Positions 6,479 through 13,644 of a stretch of 24,453 bases of DNA are shown piece by piece. The notes under the pieces are model-generated. The model was not told the DNA's origin and ran no database searches. It saw only the letters and a list, made by a program, of their open reading frames with translations. A program made the translations under genes and the position numbers. Within the stretch, counting starts at the first letter, position 1; each line of letters begins with the position of its first letter. The DNA lies in contig DEAA01000012.1 of NCBI GenBank assembly GCA_002346545.1, forward strand, positions 1 through 24,453. Reading direction: 5' to 3'. The stretch is from Acidobacteria bacterium UBA2994. GTDB taxonomy: Bacteria > Acidobacteriota > Vicinamibacteria > Vicinamibacterales > UBA8438.

Positions 6479-7452
6479 GCGACGCCGATAATCGACGCGT
6501 GCGTCGCGCAGCGCTATCCATCGGACTCTGGGTCGGAGTCTCGTCGGGTGTGATCGTCGCGATCGGCATCGGCGTGCTGATCGCGGTGGTGCTCTCAACG
6601 TCGCGCCGCGAAGGCGAGGAGCACGGCGGCGGCTGGTTCGGCGGTCCCGCCGGAACGCGGGACGACTTCATCGTCGACATCGACGTGATCGTTCCGGCCG
6701 TGATCATCCTCGGAGTGATCGGCGTGGTGCTGCTCGGGGTTGTCGCCGCGGTCGCCGCTCGACGATCGGTCCGCCCGCTCGGGGAGGCGCTGCGTCGGCA
6801 GCGAAACTTCGTGGCCGACGCGAGCCACGAACTGCGTACGCCGCTGACGGCGCTGAGGAGCCGTATCCAGGTGTTGCAACGCCGTCATGACCGAGGCGAG
6901 GACCTCGGAGCGGGTCTCACCAACCTCCGGCGCGATGCGGACATGATGGCCGACGTGCTCAACGACCTGCTCATCGCCGCGGAAGGAGAATCGTTCGCCG
7001 ACGGGAACGCGGACGTCGCGACAGCGGCGGCGACAGCGGTCGCAGCGATGACGACGAGCGAGAAGCGCTCCGAGGTCTCGCTCGCGATCACCGTGGATCA
7101 GGAGGTGAAGGCGCAGCTGCCGGAAGTCACGCTCGTCCGCATCCTGGTCGCGCTGCTCGACAACGCCGTGCAGCACTCCCCGGCGCGAGGTACCGTCTCG
7201 ATCCGCATCGCGCGGGACGCCCGCAACGTGACGGTGCGCGTCATCGACGAGGGCTCCGGGATCGAAGGCATCTCGCCCGAGCAGGTCTTCGAGCGCTTCG
7301 CGCGTCCGCGCGAGAGTGGGCGCCCTCGCAGCTTCGGTCTCGGACTCTCACTCGTGCGAGATGTCGCTCGCCGTGCCGGAGGGTCCATCGAGGTCGAACG
7401 GTCGACAGCATCCGGCACGACTTTCCTGCTCACACTGCCGGCTCATCCCTGA
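6475..7452 (+). CDS. Sensor histidine kinase, 325 aa
   Basis: Membrane sensor kinase. Transmembrane helix 1 is ~15-40 and helix 2 ~72-95. Between them is a short external loop (~41-71) with His-Gly-Gly-Gly and acidic residues (EGEEHGGGW, DDFIVDID), too small for a ligand domain and possibly metal-sensing. There is no full HAMP domain, only RRSVRPLGEALRRQR. The H-box is FVADASHELRTPL with His118, the N-box is LLDNAVQHS (Asn230), and the G-boxes are DEGSG (258-262) and GLGLS (288-292). It is shorter than most such kinases. It is coupled to the response regulator by ATGA, and its 3' end overlaps the convergent apbE by 10 nt. Confidence 0.93.
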   Translation: MSDADNRRVRRAALSIGLWVGVSSGVIVAIGIGVLIAVVLSTSRREGEEHGGGWFGGPAGTRDDFIVDIDVIVPAVIILGVIGVVLLGVVAAVAARRSVRPLGEALRRQRNFVADASHELRTPLTALRSRIQVLQRRHDRGEDLGAGLTNLRRDADMMADVLNDLLIAAEGESFADGNADVATAAATAVAAMTTSEKRSEVSLAITVDQEVKAQLPEVTLVRILVALLDNAVQHSPARGTVSIRIARDARNVTVRVIDEGSGIEGISPEQVFERFARPRESGRPRSFGLGLSLVRDVARRAGGSIEVERSTASGTTFLLTLPAHP

Positions 7453-8282
7453 ACGAGTGCGTCTCCTCCGATCGGATGCGAACCGACCGTCGTCGTCTGC
7501 ACGTCCACCATCGTCGTGCCGAGCCAGCGGGTCACGCGACGATCAGCATCGACGACGATGCCGGTGCGCGACCCCGCAGCCGCGATCCACGAGCGGTTCG
7601 CCGGGCCGGCCACCACGGCAGCGGTCGCCCAGACGTCCGCTTGCGTGAGACCGTCGGTCACGATCGTGGCCGACGCGGTGCCTGTCGCGGGCCTACCGGT
7701 GCGCGGATCGAGGATATGATGCCCGCGCTCCGCCGTCCCTGAGGTCGCCACCGCACCGTTCACCACGTCGACCACCGCGATCAACTGACCGCGGTCGTGC
7801 GGGTCGGCGATTCCCACCGGCCATCGCCAGTCGGCTCCCTCGGCTGTGAACAGCTGCAGGTCTCCTCCGGCGTTGATGCCGACCGCGGTCGCGGCAGCCA
7901 GCAGCGGCTCGAGGTGCCGACGGCCCGCAGCTTCCACCGCCCAGCCCTTGACGTATCCCGTCGGGTCGAACCTTCCCCGCCACCGGGCGGAGACCAGGCC
8001 GCCAGTCTCCTCTTCGGCGCGTTCGCAGGCATCCGCGACCAGCGCCACCCTGCTGTCAGCGTCGGCGATGGAGAGTTCACCGCGACGGATGCGGCTGATG
8101 TCGGAATCAGTGCGATATGTCGAGAAGACCCGGTCGATGTCACGCAGTTCGTCGAAGCATGCTCGCACTGCCCGGTCGGCGCCCTCGTCGGTCATTTCCC
8201 CCGGAGCAATCAGATGGATGCTCATCGGAATGCCCATGATCTCCTCGACCCAGACCCGCGTCACCTCATTCGCGGTACGCAT
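7443..8282 (-). CDS. apbE: ApbE-type FAD:protein FMN transferase, 279 aa
   Basis: Attaches FMN covalently to Ser/Thr of FMN-binding domains using FAD. It has the family motifs DPTGYVKGWAVE (106-117), GINAGGDLQ (135-143), HHILDPRTG (188-196) and the metal-binding region TDGLTQADVWAT (209-220). The start overlaps the upstream stop by one base (TGATG), giving MRTANEV; an internal Met at residue 16 is possible. No signal peptide or lipobox is visible, although many ApbE proteins are lipoproteins or exported, so flavinylation may occur before secretion, or export may use another route. It is the last gene of the reductase-FMN protein-ApbE operon, and its substrate is probably the adjacent FMN-binding protein. 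Confidence 0.92.
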   Translation of the reverse strand: MRTANEVTRVWVEEIMGIPMSIHLIAPGEMTDEGADRAVRACFDELRDIDRVFSTYRTDSDISRIRRGELSIADADSRVALVADACERAEEETGGLVSARWRGRFDPTGYVKGWAVEAAGRRHLEPLLAAATAVGINAGGDLQLFTAEGADWRWPVGIADPHDRGQLIAVVDVVNGAVATSGTAERGHHILDPRTGRPATGTASATIVTDGLTQADVWATAAVVAGPANRSWIAAAGSRTGIVVDADRRVTRWLGTTMVDVQTTTVGSHPIGGDALVQG

Positions 8283-8761
8283 CAGCTCTGCGCCTGGTCG
8301 ATCGCGCTCTGCAGCGACGAGAGGTAGCCACCGCTCGTGTATGTGGCACCGGACACCATCTGGATCTTCGAGCTCTGCGCCTGGATCGTCTCCGAGACGA
8401 GCCTCGGGATCGCGGTGCCGTTGATCTGCCGGTCCCGACCGTTGCTGTTCGGGTAATCGACCGCCTGTGCGTCCGTGATCTGTCCACCGGAGACGGTTAT
8501 CTGCACCTGCACCGGCCCGTAGCGGGTCTGCGATGATGCGCCGGTGTAGGTTCCGTCGGCGAGGCCGGTGCCAGACATGGTTCCCGAGTTCGTCGATGTG
8601 GTTCCCGAGCCGCTCGCGCCGGTCTCGGCGGTCGTCAATGAACTGCCCGCTGTCGCCGCACTGGCGTCGGTCGGGGTGACCGCCTCCAGAGACGTTCGGT
8701 AGCTGAACAGCAGCACGAGTCCGCTGACGGTCGCGAGCAGCGTGTAGAGGATCTTCTTCAT
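8282..8761 (-). CDS. Membrane-anchored FMN-binding domain protein, 159 aa
   Basis: Extracytoplasmic flavin electron carrier. The N-terminus MKKILYTLLATVSGLVLLFS is a membrane anchor or signal. Residues ~28-68 are a Ser/Thr/Gly linker, and residues ~70-157 form the FMN-binding domain. The flavinylation motif SGATYT (137-142) should carry FMN on Thr142. GTYTGASSQTRYGPVQVQIT is the usual opening of these domains. It lies 14 nt after the ferric-reductase-like gene and overlaps apbE by one base. Electrons would pass from the membrane reductase to this flavin and on to an external acceptor, possibly Fe(III); the acceptor is inference. Confidence 0.9.
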   Translation of the reverse strand: MKKILYTLLATVSGLVLLFSYRTSLEAVTPTDASAATAGSSLTTAETGASGSGTTSTNSGTMSGTGLADGTYTGASSQTRYGPVQVQITVSGGQITDAQAVDYPNSNGRDRQINGTAIPRLVSETIQAQSSKIQMVSGATYTSGGYLSSLQSAIDQAQS

Positions 8762-8775
8762 GGCCGTCTCCCTGC

Positions 8776-10197
8776 TCAGATCGTGAACGATTCGGAATGG
8801 ATGCGATGGGCGGGGAACCCGGCGCCAACCAGGTCGCGCCTGAGGTCTTTCATCCAGGCCTCACCGCCACAGATGAACACGTCGTGGTCCTTCGGCTCCG
8901 GCACGAGATGGCGGAGGAGATCTGCGCCCGACCACGCCTCGTGCGTGGCAGGGATCCAGCTCGACGCGCCGGAAGATCGCGGGCCGATGAACGGCAGGTA
9001 GCTCAGGCCACGGGTACTGATGAGGTGAGCGATGGCCTCCTGCCGAAGAGCGTCCTCGGCCGCGGACTCCCGGGTGATAAGCATCGCTTCTCCCGGTCCG
9101 TAGCCTTCCGTCTCGAGCAGCGAGACGAGCGGTGCGACCCCGGCGCCTGCGCCGATCATAAGCAGCTTCGTCCCGGTCCTGCGCTCACCGGTCATCTCCC
9201 CGTATGGTCCTTCCACGATGACCCTGGTGCCAGGGAGCAGCGCGGTGAGGCGTCGCGTGCCGTCGCCCAGCACACGGGCAGTCAACGTCAGCTCGCTTCC
9301 CGGCGCAGCGGAGAGCGAGAACGGGTGCGCGCGAGTCCAGCCCGGTCCATCGAGGAACCGCCAGACGAAGAACTGACCAGCCCTGGCACCGAGCGTCGCG
9401 AGGTCGCGACCGGTGACCCGGATGGTGACGCCCCGAGCACCGTCCGCCTCGACCCCCGCCACCCGCAGGGCCCGACGAGTGGACCGCAGCAGCGGCATCC
9501 CGATGCGGAAGAGCAGTACCGATCCTGCGGAGAGCGCCCAGATCGACCACCAGTAGACGGTCGCGATCGGTGAGGACAGGAAGTCGGCGCCCGTCCACAG
9601 CTGGTGCGGCAGCGCGAGCCCGACGCCCAGGTACGCGTACAGGTGCAGGAGGTGCCAGGACTCGTACCGCAGGTGCCGACGAGCACGCCGGATCGAGGTG
9701 ACGACCACGAGCAGGATCAGCAGAGTGCCGGCAGTCGCCAGGAGCATGCCGGGGTATTCCCAGATGAAGCTCCACAGCTGGACGAGCGGGTTGATGCCGG
9801 CAGCCATCGCGTAGCCCACCGCGAGCAGTGCGATGTGCGCGCCCATCAACCAGAACGACCAGAATCCGACGAAGCGATGCAGCCGCGTGATCCCGTCGCG
9901 ACCGAATCCGCGCTCGAACAGCGGGACGCGCGCCATCAGCAGCACCTGATAGAGCAGCAGATTCGCCGCGACCAACCCGGTGAGGCGTCCGAGCGTCGTG
10001 ACGGTCTCGGCGTTGACTCCCAGGACTGCGGTCACTCCACCACAGGCGATCCACAAAGCGACGACGAACAGGCTGGTCGCCCAGATCACCGTGATCGCCG
10101 CTGCACGCCAGACCCGCGCGCGGCCATGGGCTGCCCGCCGTGGCTCAGGGGAAGCGGCGGGGACGGAAGCACGCGGTCTCGTCGTCAGAGTGGTCAT
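8776..10197 (-). CDS. Ferric reductase-like transmembrane oxidoreductase, 473 aa
   Basis: NAD(P)H-to-haem-to-outside electron transfer protein. About six helices lie between residues 31 and 232, with haem-ligand candidates His107 and His121 on one helix and His182, His185 and His198 on later ones. A ferredoxin-reductase-like FAD domain follows (AHPFSLSAAP near 290-299), then an NAD(P) domain (MIGAGAGVAP 347-356, FICGGEAWM), ending ESFTI. This matches the ferric reductase/NOX family in length and order. It heads the operon feeding the FMN-binding protein and ApbE. The ATG at 10197 lacks a good ribosome binding site (CGATTCCCCT precedes it). Residues 1-30 are a basic cytoplasmic tail. Confidence 0.9.
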   Translation of the reverse strand: MTTLTTRPRASVPAASPEPRRAAHGRARVWRAAAITVIWATSLFVVALWIACGGVTAVLGVNAETVTTLGRLTGLVAANLLLYQVLLMARVPLFERGFGRDGITRLHRFVGFWSFWLMGAHIALLAVGYAMAAGINPLVQLWSFIWEYPGMLLATAGTLLILLVVVTSIRRARRHLRYESWHLLHLYAYLGVGLALPHQLWTGADFLSSPIATVYWWSIWALSAGSVLLFRIGMPLLRSTRRALRVAGVEADGARGVTIRVTGRDLATLGARAGQFFVWRFLDGPGWTRAHPFSLSAAPGSELTLTARVLGDGTRRLTALLPGTRVIVEGPYGEMTGERRTGTKLLMIGAGAGVAPLVSLLETEGYGPGEAMLITRESAAEDALRQEAIAHLISTRGLSYLPFIGPRSSGASSWIPATHEAWSGADLLRHLVPEPKDHDVFICGGEAWMKDLRRDLVGAGFPAHRIHSESFTI

Positions 10198-10270
10198 AGG
10201 GGAATCGTGCTGCGCCGACTCTGAGACAGGTCTAAGGAACGGCTCCCGATAGGCAACTCATATCTGTCTC
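10198..10270 (-). promoter_or_regulatory. Candidate promoter region of the flavin-redox operon
   Basis: Leftward -35 TTGCCT (10251-10256) and -10 TTAGAC (10230-10235) are only 15 nt apart, so this is a weak call. GAGACAG (10223-10229) and CTGTCTC (10264-10270) form a 7-bp inverted repeat around it, a possible binding site for the nearby response regulator or another factor. Confidence 0.28.
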
Positions 10271-10987
10271 TCAGGCAACGCCACTCGTCCCGAGCAGCGT
10301 ACCGATCGCGAACGTGACCACCAGCGCGATCGCCCCACCGAGCACCACCCTGATCGTGGGCCTCAGCGCGGGGTTCCCGCCGATCCTCGCGCTCAGGAAT
10401 CCGGTCAGCGCGAGCGCCAGCAGCACCACCGCGAAAGCGACCGGCACCCGGATCTCGGGAGGCGGGAGCAGTATCGCCAAGAGCGGAAGCAGCGCTCCGA
10501 GTGCGAAGGCAAGTGCGGAGGCCCCCGCCGCCGCCCACGGACTGACCACCTGATTCTCCGTGATGCCTAGTTCCGCTTCGAGGTGCGCGGTCAGCGGGTC
10601 GTGCGCGGTGAGCTCCTCCGCAACGAGGCGTGCGGTCGCCGGGCTAAGACCTTTCGCCTGATAGATGCCCGCCAGCTCCTCGAGCTCGGTCGCAGGATTA
10701 TCGGCCAGCTCTCCTCGTTCCTTCTCGATCAGAGCCCGTTGGCTGTCTCGCTGGCTGCTCACCGACACGTACTCCCCGAGCGCCATCGAGATCGCACCGC
10801 CGACGAGACCGGCGACACCCGCGGCGAGCAGCGTCGCGGAATCGGTCGTCGCCCCCGCGACACCGACGACGAGCGACGCGACCGACACGATGCCGTCGTT
10901 CGCGCCGAGCACTCCGGCTCTGAGCCAGTTGAGCCGCCCAGCGAGATCGCCGCGGTGGGGTTCACCCGGATGCGTCGCCAACATCAT
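10271..10987 (-). CDS. VIT1/CCC1-family Fe/Mn transporter, 238 aa
   Basis: Membrane transporter that removes iron or manganese from the cytoplasm in related organisms. It has the family signature LRAGVLGANDGIVSVASLVVG (residues ~22-42; helix 1) and GAISMALGEYVSVSSQRD (64-81; helix 2). A cytoplasmic metal-binding region rich in Glu follows (EKERGELADNPATELEELA, 88-106). Three more helices lie at ~150-175, 180-201 and 212-233. I chose the tandem ATG at 10987, with GGGAG 13 nt upstream, since the in-frame upstream extension has no membrane or family features. It is upstream of and codirectional with the ferric-reductase operon, which suggests a shared iron theme. Confidence 0.88.
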   Translation of the reverse strand: MMLATHPGEPHRGDLAGRLNWLRAGVLGANDGIVSVASLVVGVAGATTDSATLLAAGVAGLVGGAISMALGEYVSVSSQRDSQRALIEKERGELADNPATELEELAGIYQAKGLSPATARLVAEELTAHDPLTAHLEAELGITENQVVSPWAAAGASALAFALGALLPLLAILLPPPEIRVPVAFAVVLLALALTGFLSARIGGNPALRPTIRVVLGGAIALVVTFAIGTLLGTSGVA

Positions 10988-11229
10988 CGCCCCGTTCTTT
11001 CTCCCGGCGCGGCTATGGAAGGCACATCCCGACGTAGGTCGAGCTCTGCGTGCGCGGAATGCCACTTCGTGAGAGGTCGAGTCATCGGACAAGAGTACGC
11101 CCGCCACAAACGCGCCCTCCGCAGCTCGACCGCTAGCAAGTCCGGTCGCGGCACCAACCGAAGGCCCATGCCAGAACGGGGTTCCGGCTCCCGTTAGCGG
11201 CGACCGCCCCGGCAACCAAGTGATACCGC
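10988..11229. other. Intergenic region between VIT1 and the palindrome
   Basis: There are 342 nt without a gene between VIT1 and the P450 start. Apart from the VIT1 ribosome binding site (GGGAG on the minus strand at 11001-11005), this part shows no ORF with family features, RNA gene or clear promoter. The elements I can defend are the palindrome at 11230 and the promoter at 11294, listed separately. Confidence 0.4.
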
Positions 11230-11251
11230 GCCGGAAACGATCGTTTCCGGC
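11230..11251. promoter_or_regulatory. 22-bp perfect palindrome, candidate operator
   Basis: GCCGGAAACGA followed directly by its exact mirror TCGTTTCCGGC. A gapless 22-bp dyad in a non-coding region is a strong operator candidate for a dimeric TetR- or LacI-type regulator. It lies 42 nt before the predicted -35 of the P450 gene and 243 nt upstream of VIT1. No such regulator is encoded nearby. Confidence 0.6.
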
Positions 11252-11293
11252 ACGGCCGGGTCCGTGCCACCTGCACTGCGGAGGTCAAGTCCC

Positions 11294-11323
11294 TTGCCAC
11301 ATAAACAACTTCGCGAATACCGT
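11294..11323 (+). promoter_or_regulatory. Candidate leaderless promoter of the P450 gene
   Basis: -35 TTGCCA (11294-11299), 18-nt spacer, -10 TACCGT (11318-11323). The chosen ATG follows after 6 nt, so transcription would start at the A of the start codon. The lack of a ribosome binding site before this ATG fits. Confidence 0.4.
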
Positions 11324-11329
11324 CAGAGC

Positions 11330-12550
11330 ATGCCCGAGGATAGGAGATCTGCGCTTCCCGTTCTTCCCATCGATCGAACGCTCGAGTTCCTCGTGCGCGG
11401 GTACGCGTTCGGGCAGCACGGGTTCGATGCGGTGGGACGCGATGCGTTCACGACTCGCCTGATGGGGAAACGTGTGACTTTCGCCCGCGGCAGCGGCTGG
11501 GTGCGCTTCTTCTACGAGGGTGACCGATTTACTCGGGATCGGGCGATGCCTCGCTCGGTGAAGCACTCGTTGCAGGATGAGGGAAGCGTGCAGACCCTCG
11601 CCGGGGATGAGCACCGGAATCGTAAGGCACTTTTCATTGACGTGCTCGATGCGTCAGCTCGCATCGATCTGGATCGCCATGTCGCGGAGGCGTGGCGGAA
11701 GGAATGGGCCGCGGCGTCCGGAAACCGCGTATCTCTGCTGGAGTTGGCTGGGCGCGCTCTGACCGCGGGGGTGTGCACCTGGGCGGGAATTCCGCTCAGC
11801 GACCGCGACCTTGATCGAAGAGCGTCCGAGTTTGCAGGGATGATCGATGGCGCAGGCTCCTTCGGACCACGAAACCTGCGAGGGCGGGCGCTCCGGCTGC
11901 GTACCGAAGCATGGGCGCGACAGGTGCTCCGCGACGCGCCGCCAGAGACCATCGCGGCCAGAGTGGCAGGTCATCGGGACGCAGACGGTCAGTTGCTCGA
12001 CGAGCGTACTGCAGCCGTGGAATTCCTGAACCTGCTTCGACCCACCGTTGCGATTGCGCGCTTCATCGTGTTCGCGGCTCTCGCGTTGCATCTTCATCCC
12101 GAATGGCGTTCGCGTGTCGCCGAGCACGAGGAGACCCGTCTCGCCTTCGCCCAGGAAGTGCGCCGCACTACGCCGTTTTTCCCCGTGGTCGGCGGGACCG
12201 CCGCGCGCGATATGGAATGGGACGGTGTCCGTTTTACGCGCGGTGATTGGGTGATCCTTGATCTTTTCGCCACCAATCGTGATCCTCAGCTCTGGACAGA
12301 TCCGTGCACCTTTGCTCCCGCCCGATTCATGTCGAGTGAGCCGCACCACAACGCGCTTGTGCCGCAAGGCGGTGGTTTTTACGAGGACGGCCACCGCTGC
12401 CCGGGCGAGCCGGCGACGGTGGACCTCCTCGCTTCCGCTGTGGGACGGCTGGCCACTGCGGAGTACACAGTCCCGCGCCAGGACTTTCGAGTCGACCTGC
12501 GGCGATTCCCGGCGCAACCCGAGGACGGGTTTGTGCTCATTCCCGCCTAA
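11330..12550 (+). CDS. CYP152-family cytochrome P450 (fatty-acid peroxygenase), 406 aa
   Basis: H2O2-driven P450 acting on long-chain fatty acids. CYP152 hallmarks: the Arg-Pro pair in NLLRPTVA (Arg237-Pro238), which replaces the usual acid-alcohol pair and binds the substrate carboxylate; EVRR (276-279) followed by TTPFFP; and the haem loop GGGFYEDGHRCPGE with Cys357. The residue matching His85 of OleT and Gln85 of BSbeta is Gln88 (GSVQTLAGDEHRNRK), which favours hydroxylation over decarboxylation to alkenes. The ATG at 11330 gives a normal CYP152 N-terminus (DRTLEFLVRGYAF); a GTG at 11264 would add 22 unusual residues. It is convergent with cadD. Confidence 0.92.
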   Translation: MPEDRRSALPVLPIDRTLEFLVRGYAFGQHGFDAVGRDAFTTRLMGKRVTFARGSGWVRFFYEGDRFTRDRAMPRSVKHSLQDEGSVQTLAGDEHRNRKALFIDVLDASARIDLDRHVAEAWRKEWAAASGNRVSLLELAGRALTAGVCTWAGIPLSDRDLDRRASEFAGMIDGAGSFGPRNLRGRALRLRTEAWARQVLRDAPPETIAARVAGHRDADGQLLDERTAAVEFLNLLRPTVAIARFIVFAALALHLHPEWRSRVAEHEETRLAFAQEVRRTTPFFPVVGGTAARDMEWDGVRFTRGDWVILDLFATNRDPQLWTDPCTFAPARFMSSEPHHNALVPQGGGFYEDGHRCPGEPATVDLLASAVGRLATAEYTVPRQDFRVDLRRFPAQPEDGFVLIPA

Positions 12551-12614
12551 CCACTGCGGGTGAACGCTAATGATCGGAACGTCGATCCCGGCTCGGCCTG
12601 CTTCGTTCTGGTGG

Positions 12615-13220
12615 TCAGAGCCCGAATGCCCCGCCACTGATCAGGATGAAGAGACCGAGGCCGATCAGAACGATCGGGAACAGGATGTGCTCCCAGCGCT
12701 CCAGGATTTCCGCGATCGAACGTCGGGTAGCGATGAACTTGGCGATGTACACCAGGACCGCGACGAGCGCGAGGAACACAACACAGTAGGCGACCACGGC
12801 GGCGGGTCCGACACTCAGGAAGACCGGCACGTAGACCCCGATGTTGTCCCCGCCGTTTGCGAAGGTGACCCCGGCTACAGCCCAGACGGCGACCTTTTTG
12901 CCTTCGATCTTGCCCTCATCGTCATCGTCGTCGTCGCGACGTCGACGCCATGCCTGCCAGGCCGCCCATAGCCCCAACGCCAAGGGGATCAGGCCGAAGT
13001 AGGGGATGACCTCTGGAGGCAGGAATGCTCCGGCGACGAGAGCTACGAGTACGGCTGCGCCGAGAATGCCGGCGAATCCCAGATACTGCCCGACCAGGAT
13101 TCGAGCGGTCGTGCCCCGTTGTCCCGCGCCGCGGGCGAAGAACAGCGACAGCACGATGATGTCGTCGATGTTCGTGGCAAGGAACAGGCCGATCGCTTGC
13201 AGGATGGAGAGGAAGATCAT
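12615..13220 (-). CDS. cadD: CadD-type cadmium resistance transporter, 201 aa
   Basis: Membrane protein of the cadmium resistance transporter family (LysE-like fold, about five or six helices). Signatures: ATNIDDIIVLSLFFAR (residues 15-30) and FANGGDNIGVYVPVF (120-134), a pair of Asn-Asp motifs likely to line the metal path. The cytoplasmic loop is RRRR followed by six Asp and EGKIEGKK (92-109), an unusually charged segment that may bind metal. The start ATG overlaps the cmtR stop by 4 nt, so the sensor and transporter are cotranscribed. An upstream ATG extension would read into cmtR and is rejected. Confidence 0.9.
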   Translation of the reverse strand: MIFLSILQAIGLFLATNIDDIIVLSLFFARGAGQRGTTARILVGQYLGFAGILGAAVLVALVAGAFLPPEVIPYFGLIPLALGLWAAWQAWRRRRDDDDDDEGKIEGKKVAVWAVAGVTFANGGDNIGVYVPVFLSVGPAAVVAYCVVFLALVAVLVYIAKFIATRRSIAEILERWEHILFPIVLIGLGLFILISGGAFGL

Positions 13221-13576
13221 GCGGTCGCCTCCGTCGTGCAGCATTCCGGGACCGCGCAGGAGGGATCGATGCACCCGGCTGCATGGTCAACGGCCAAGGT
13301 CGTGTCCAGCAGCGCAGTAAGCGCCCGGCTCAGACGGGGGTCGGCGACCTCGTACCGGGTTCGGCGGCCCTCGGGCTCGGCGACGACGATGCCGCAGTCA
13401 CGGAGGCAGGTCAGGTGGTTGGACACGTTGGACGGGCTGAGGTCCAGCTCGCGGGCGAGTGCCGCAGGATAGATCGGGCCGTCAAGCAGGGTCATGAGAA
13501 TGCGTGAGCGTGTGGGGTCGGCCATGGCTCGGCCGAGTCGGTTCATCACGTCCAGACGATCAGTTATAGTCAGCAC
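13217..13576 (-). CDS. cmtR: CmtR-like ArsR/SmtB-family Cd/Pb sensor (copy 1), 119 aa
   Basis: Winged-helix repressor released by soft metals. With the GTG at 13576 as start, cysteines fall at 57, 61 and 102, the same numbers as the Cd/Pb ligands of Mycobacterium tuberculosis CmtR (SNVSNHLTCLRDCG, then GC at 102). This numbering supports GTG 13576 over the GTG at 13591. Cys107, 112 and 113 follow in a Cys-rich tail (SCAVPECC) that may add ligands. It overlaps cadD and is divergent from the VKOR gene, with a dyad-rich operator between. The mRNA is predicted to be leaderless (-10 TATGTT 6 nt upstream). Confidence 0.93.
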   Translation of the reverse strand: MLTITDRLDVMNRLGRAMADPTRSRILMTLLDGPIYPAALARELDLSPSNVSNHLTCLRDCGIVVAEPEGRRTRYEVADPRLSRALTALLDTTLAVDHAAGCIDPSCAVPECCTTEATA

Positions 13577-13606
13577 ACGATGAACATACACGGTTCACTG
13601 TATGAT
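13571..13606. promoter_or_regulatory. CmtR operator and divergent promoters (copy 1)
   Basis: Rightward -10 TATGAT (13601-13606) for the VKOR gene; leftward -10 TATGTT (complement of 13583-13588) with -35 TTAGCG (complement of 13607-13612) and an 18-nt spacer for cmtR. Dyads: CATACA (13585-13590) with TGTATG (13599-13604), and TGAAC (13581-13585) with GTTCA (13593-13597). The TGAA...TTCA pattern recalls ArsR/SmtB operators. The 36 nt match copy 2 (21811-21846) at 25 positions. Confidence 0.6.
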
Positions 13607-13644
13607 CGCTAACCGTCCCGTACAGATCTCGCGATGGGTGAAAG

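Noticed and set aside
10223..10270. GAGACAG/CTGTCTC as a terminator of VIT1
   Set aside because: The loop is 34 nt and no T-run follows, so a regulatory site is as likely; kept only as part of a weak promoter call.
12551..12614. Bidirectional terminator between the P450 and cadD genes
   Set aside because: Only a weak 5-bp stem (GATCG/CGATC) is visible, not enough to call.
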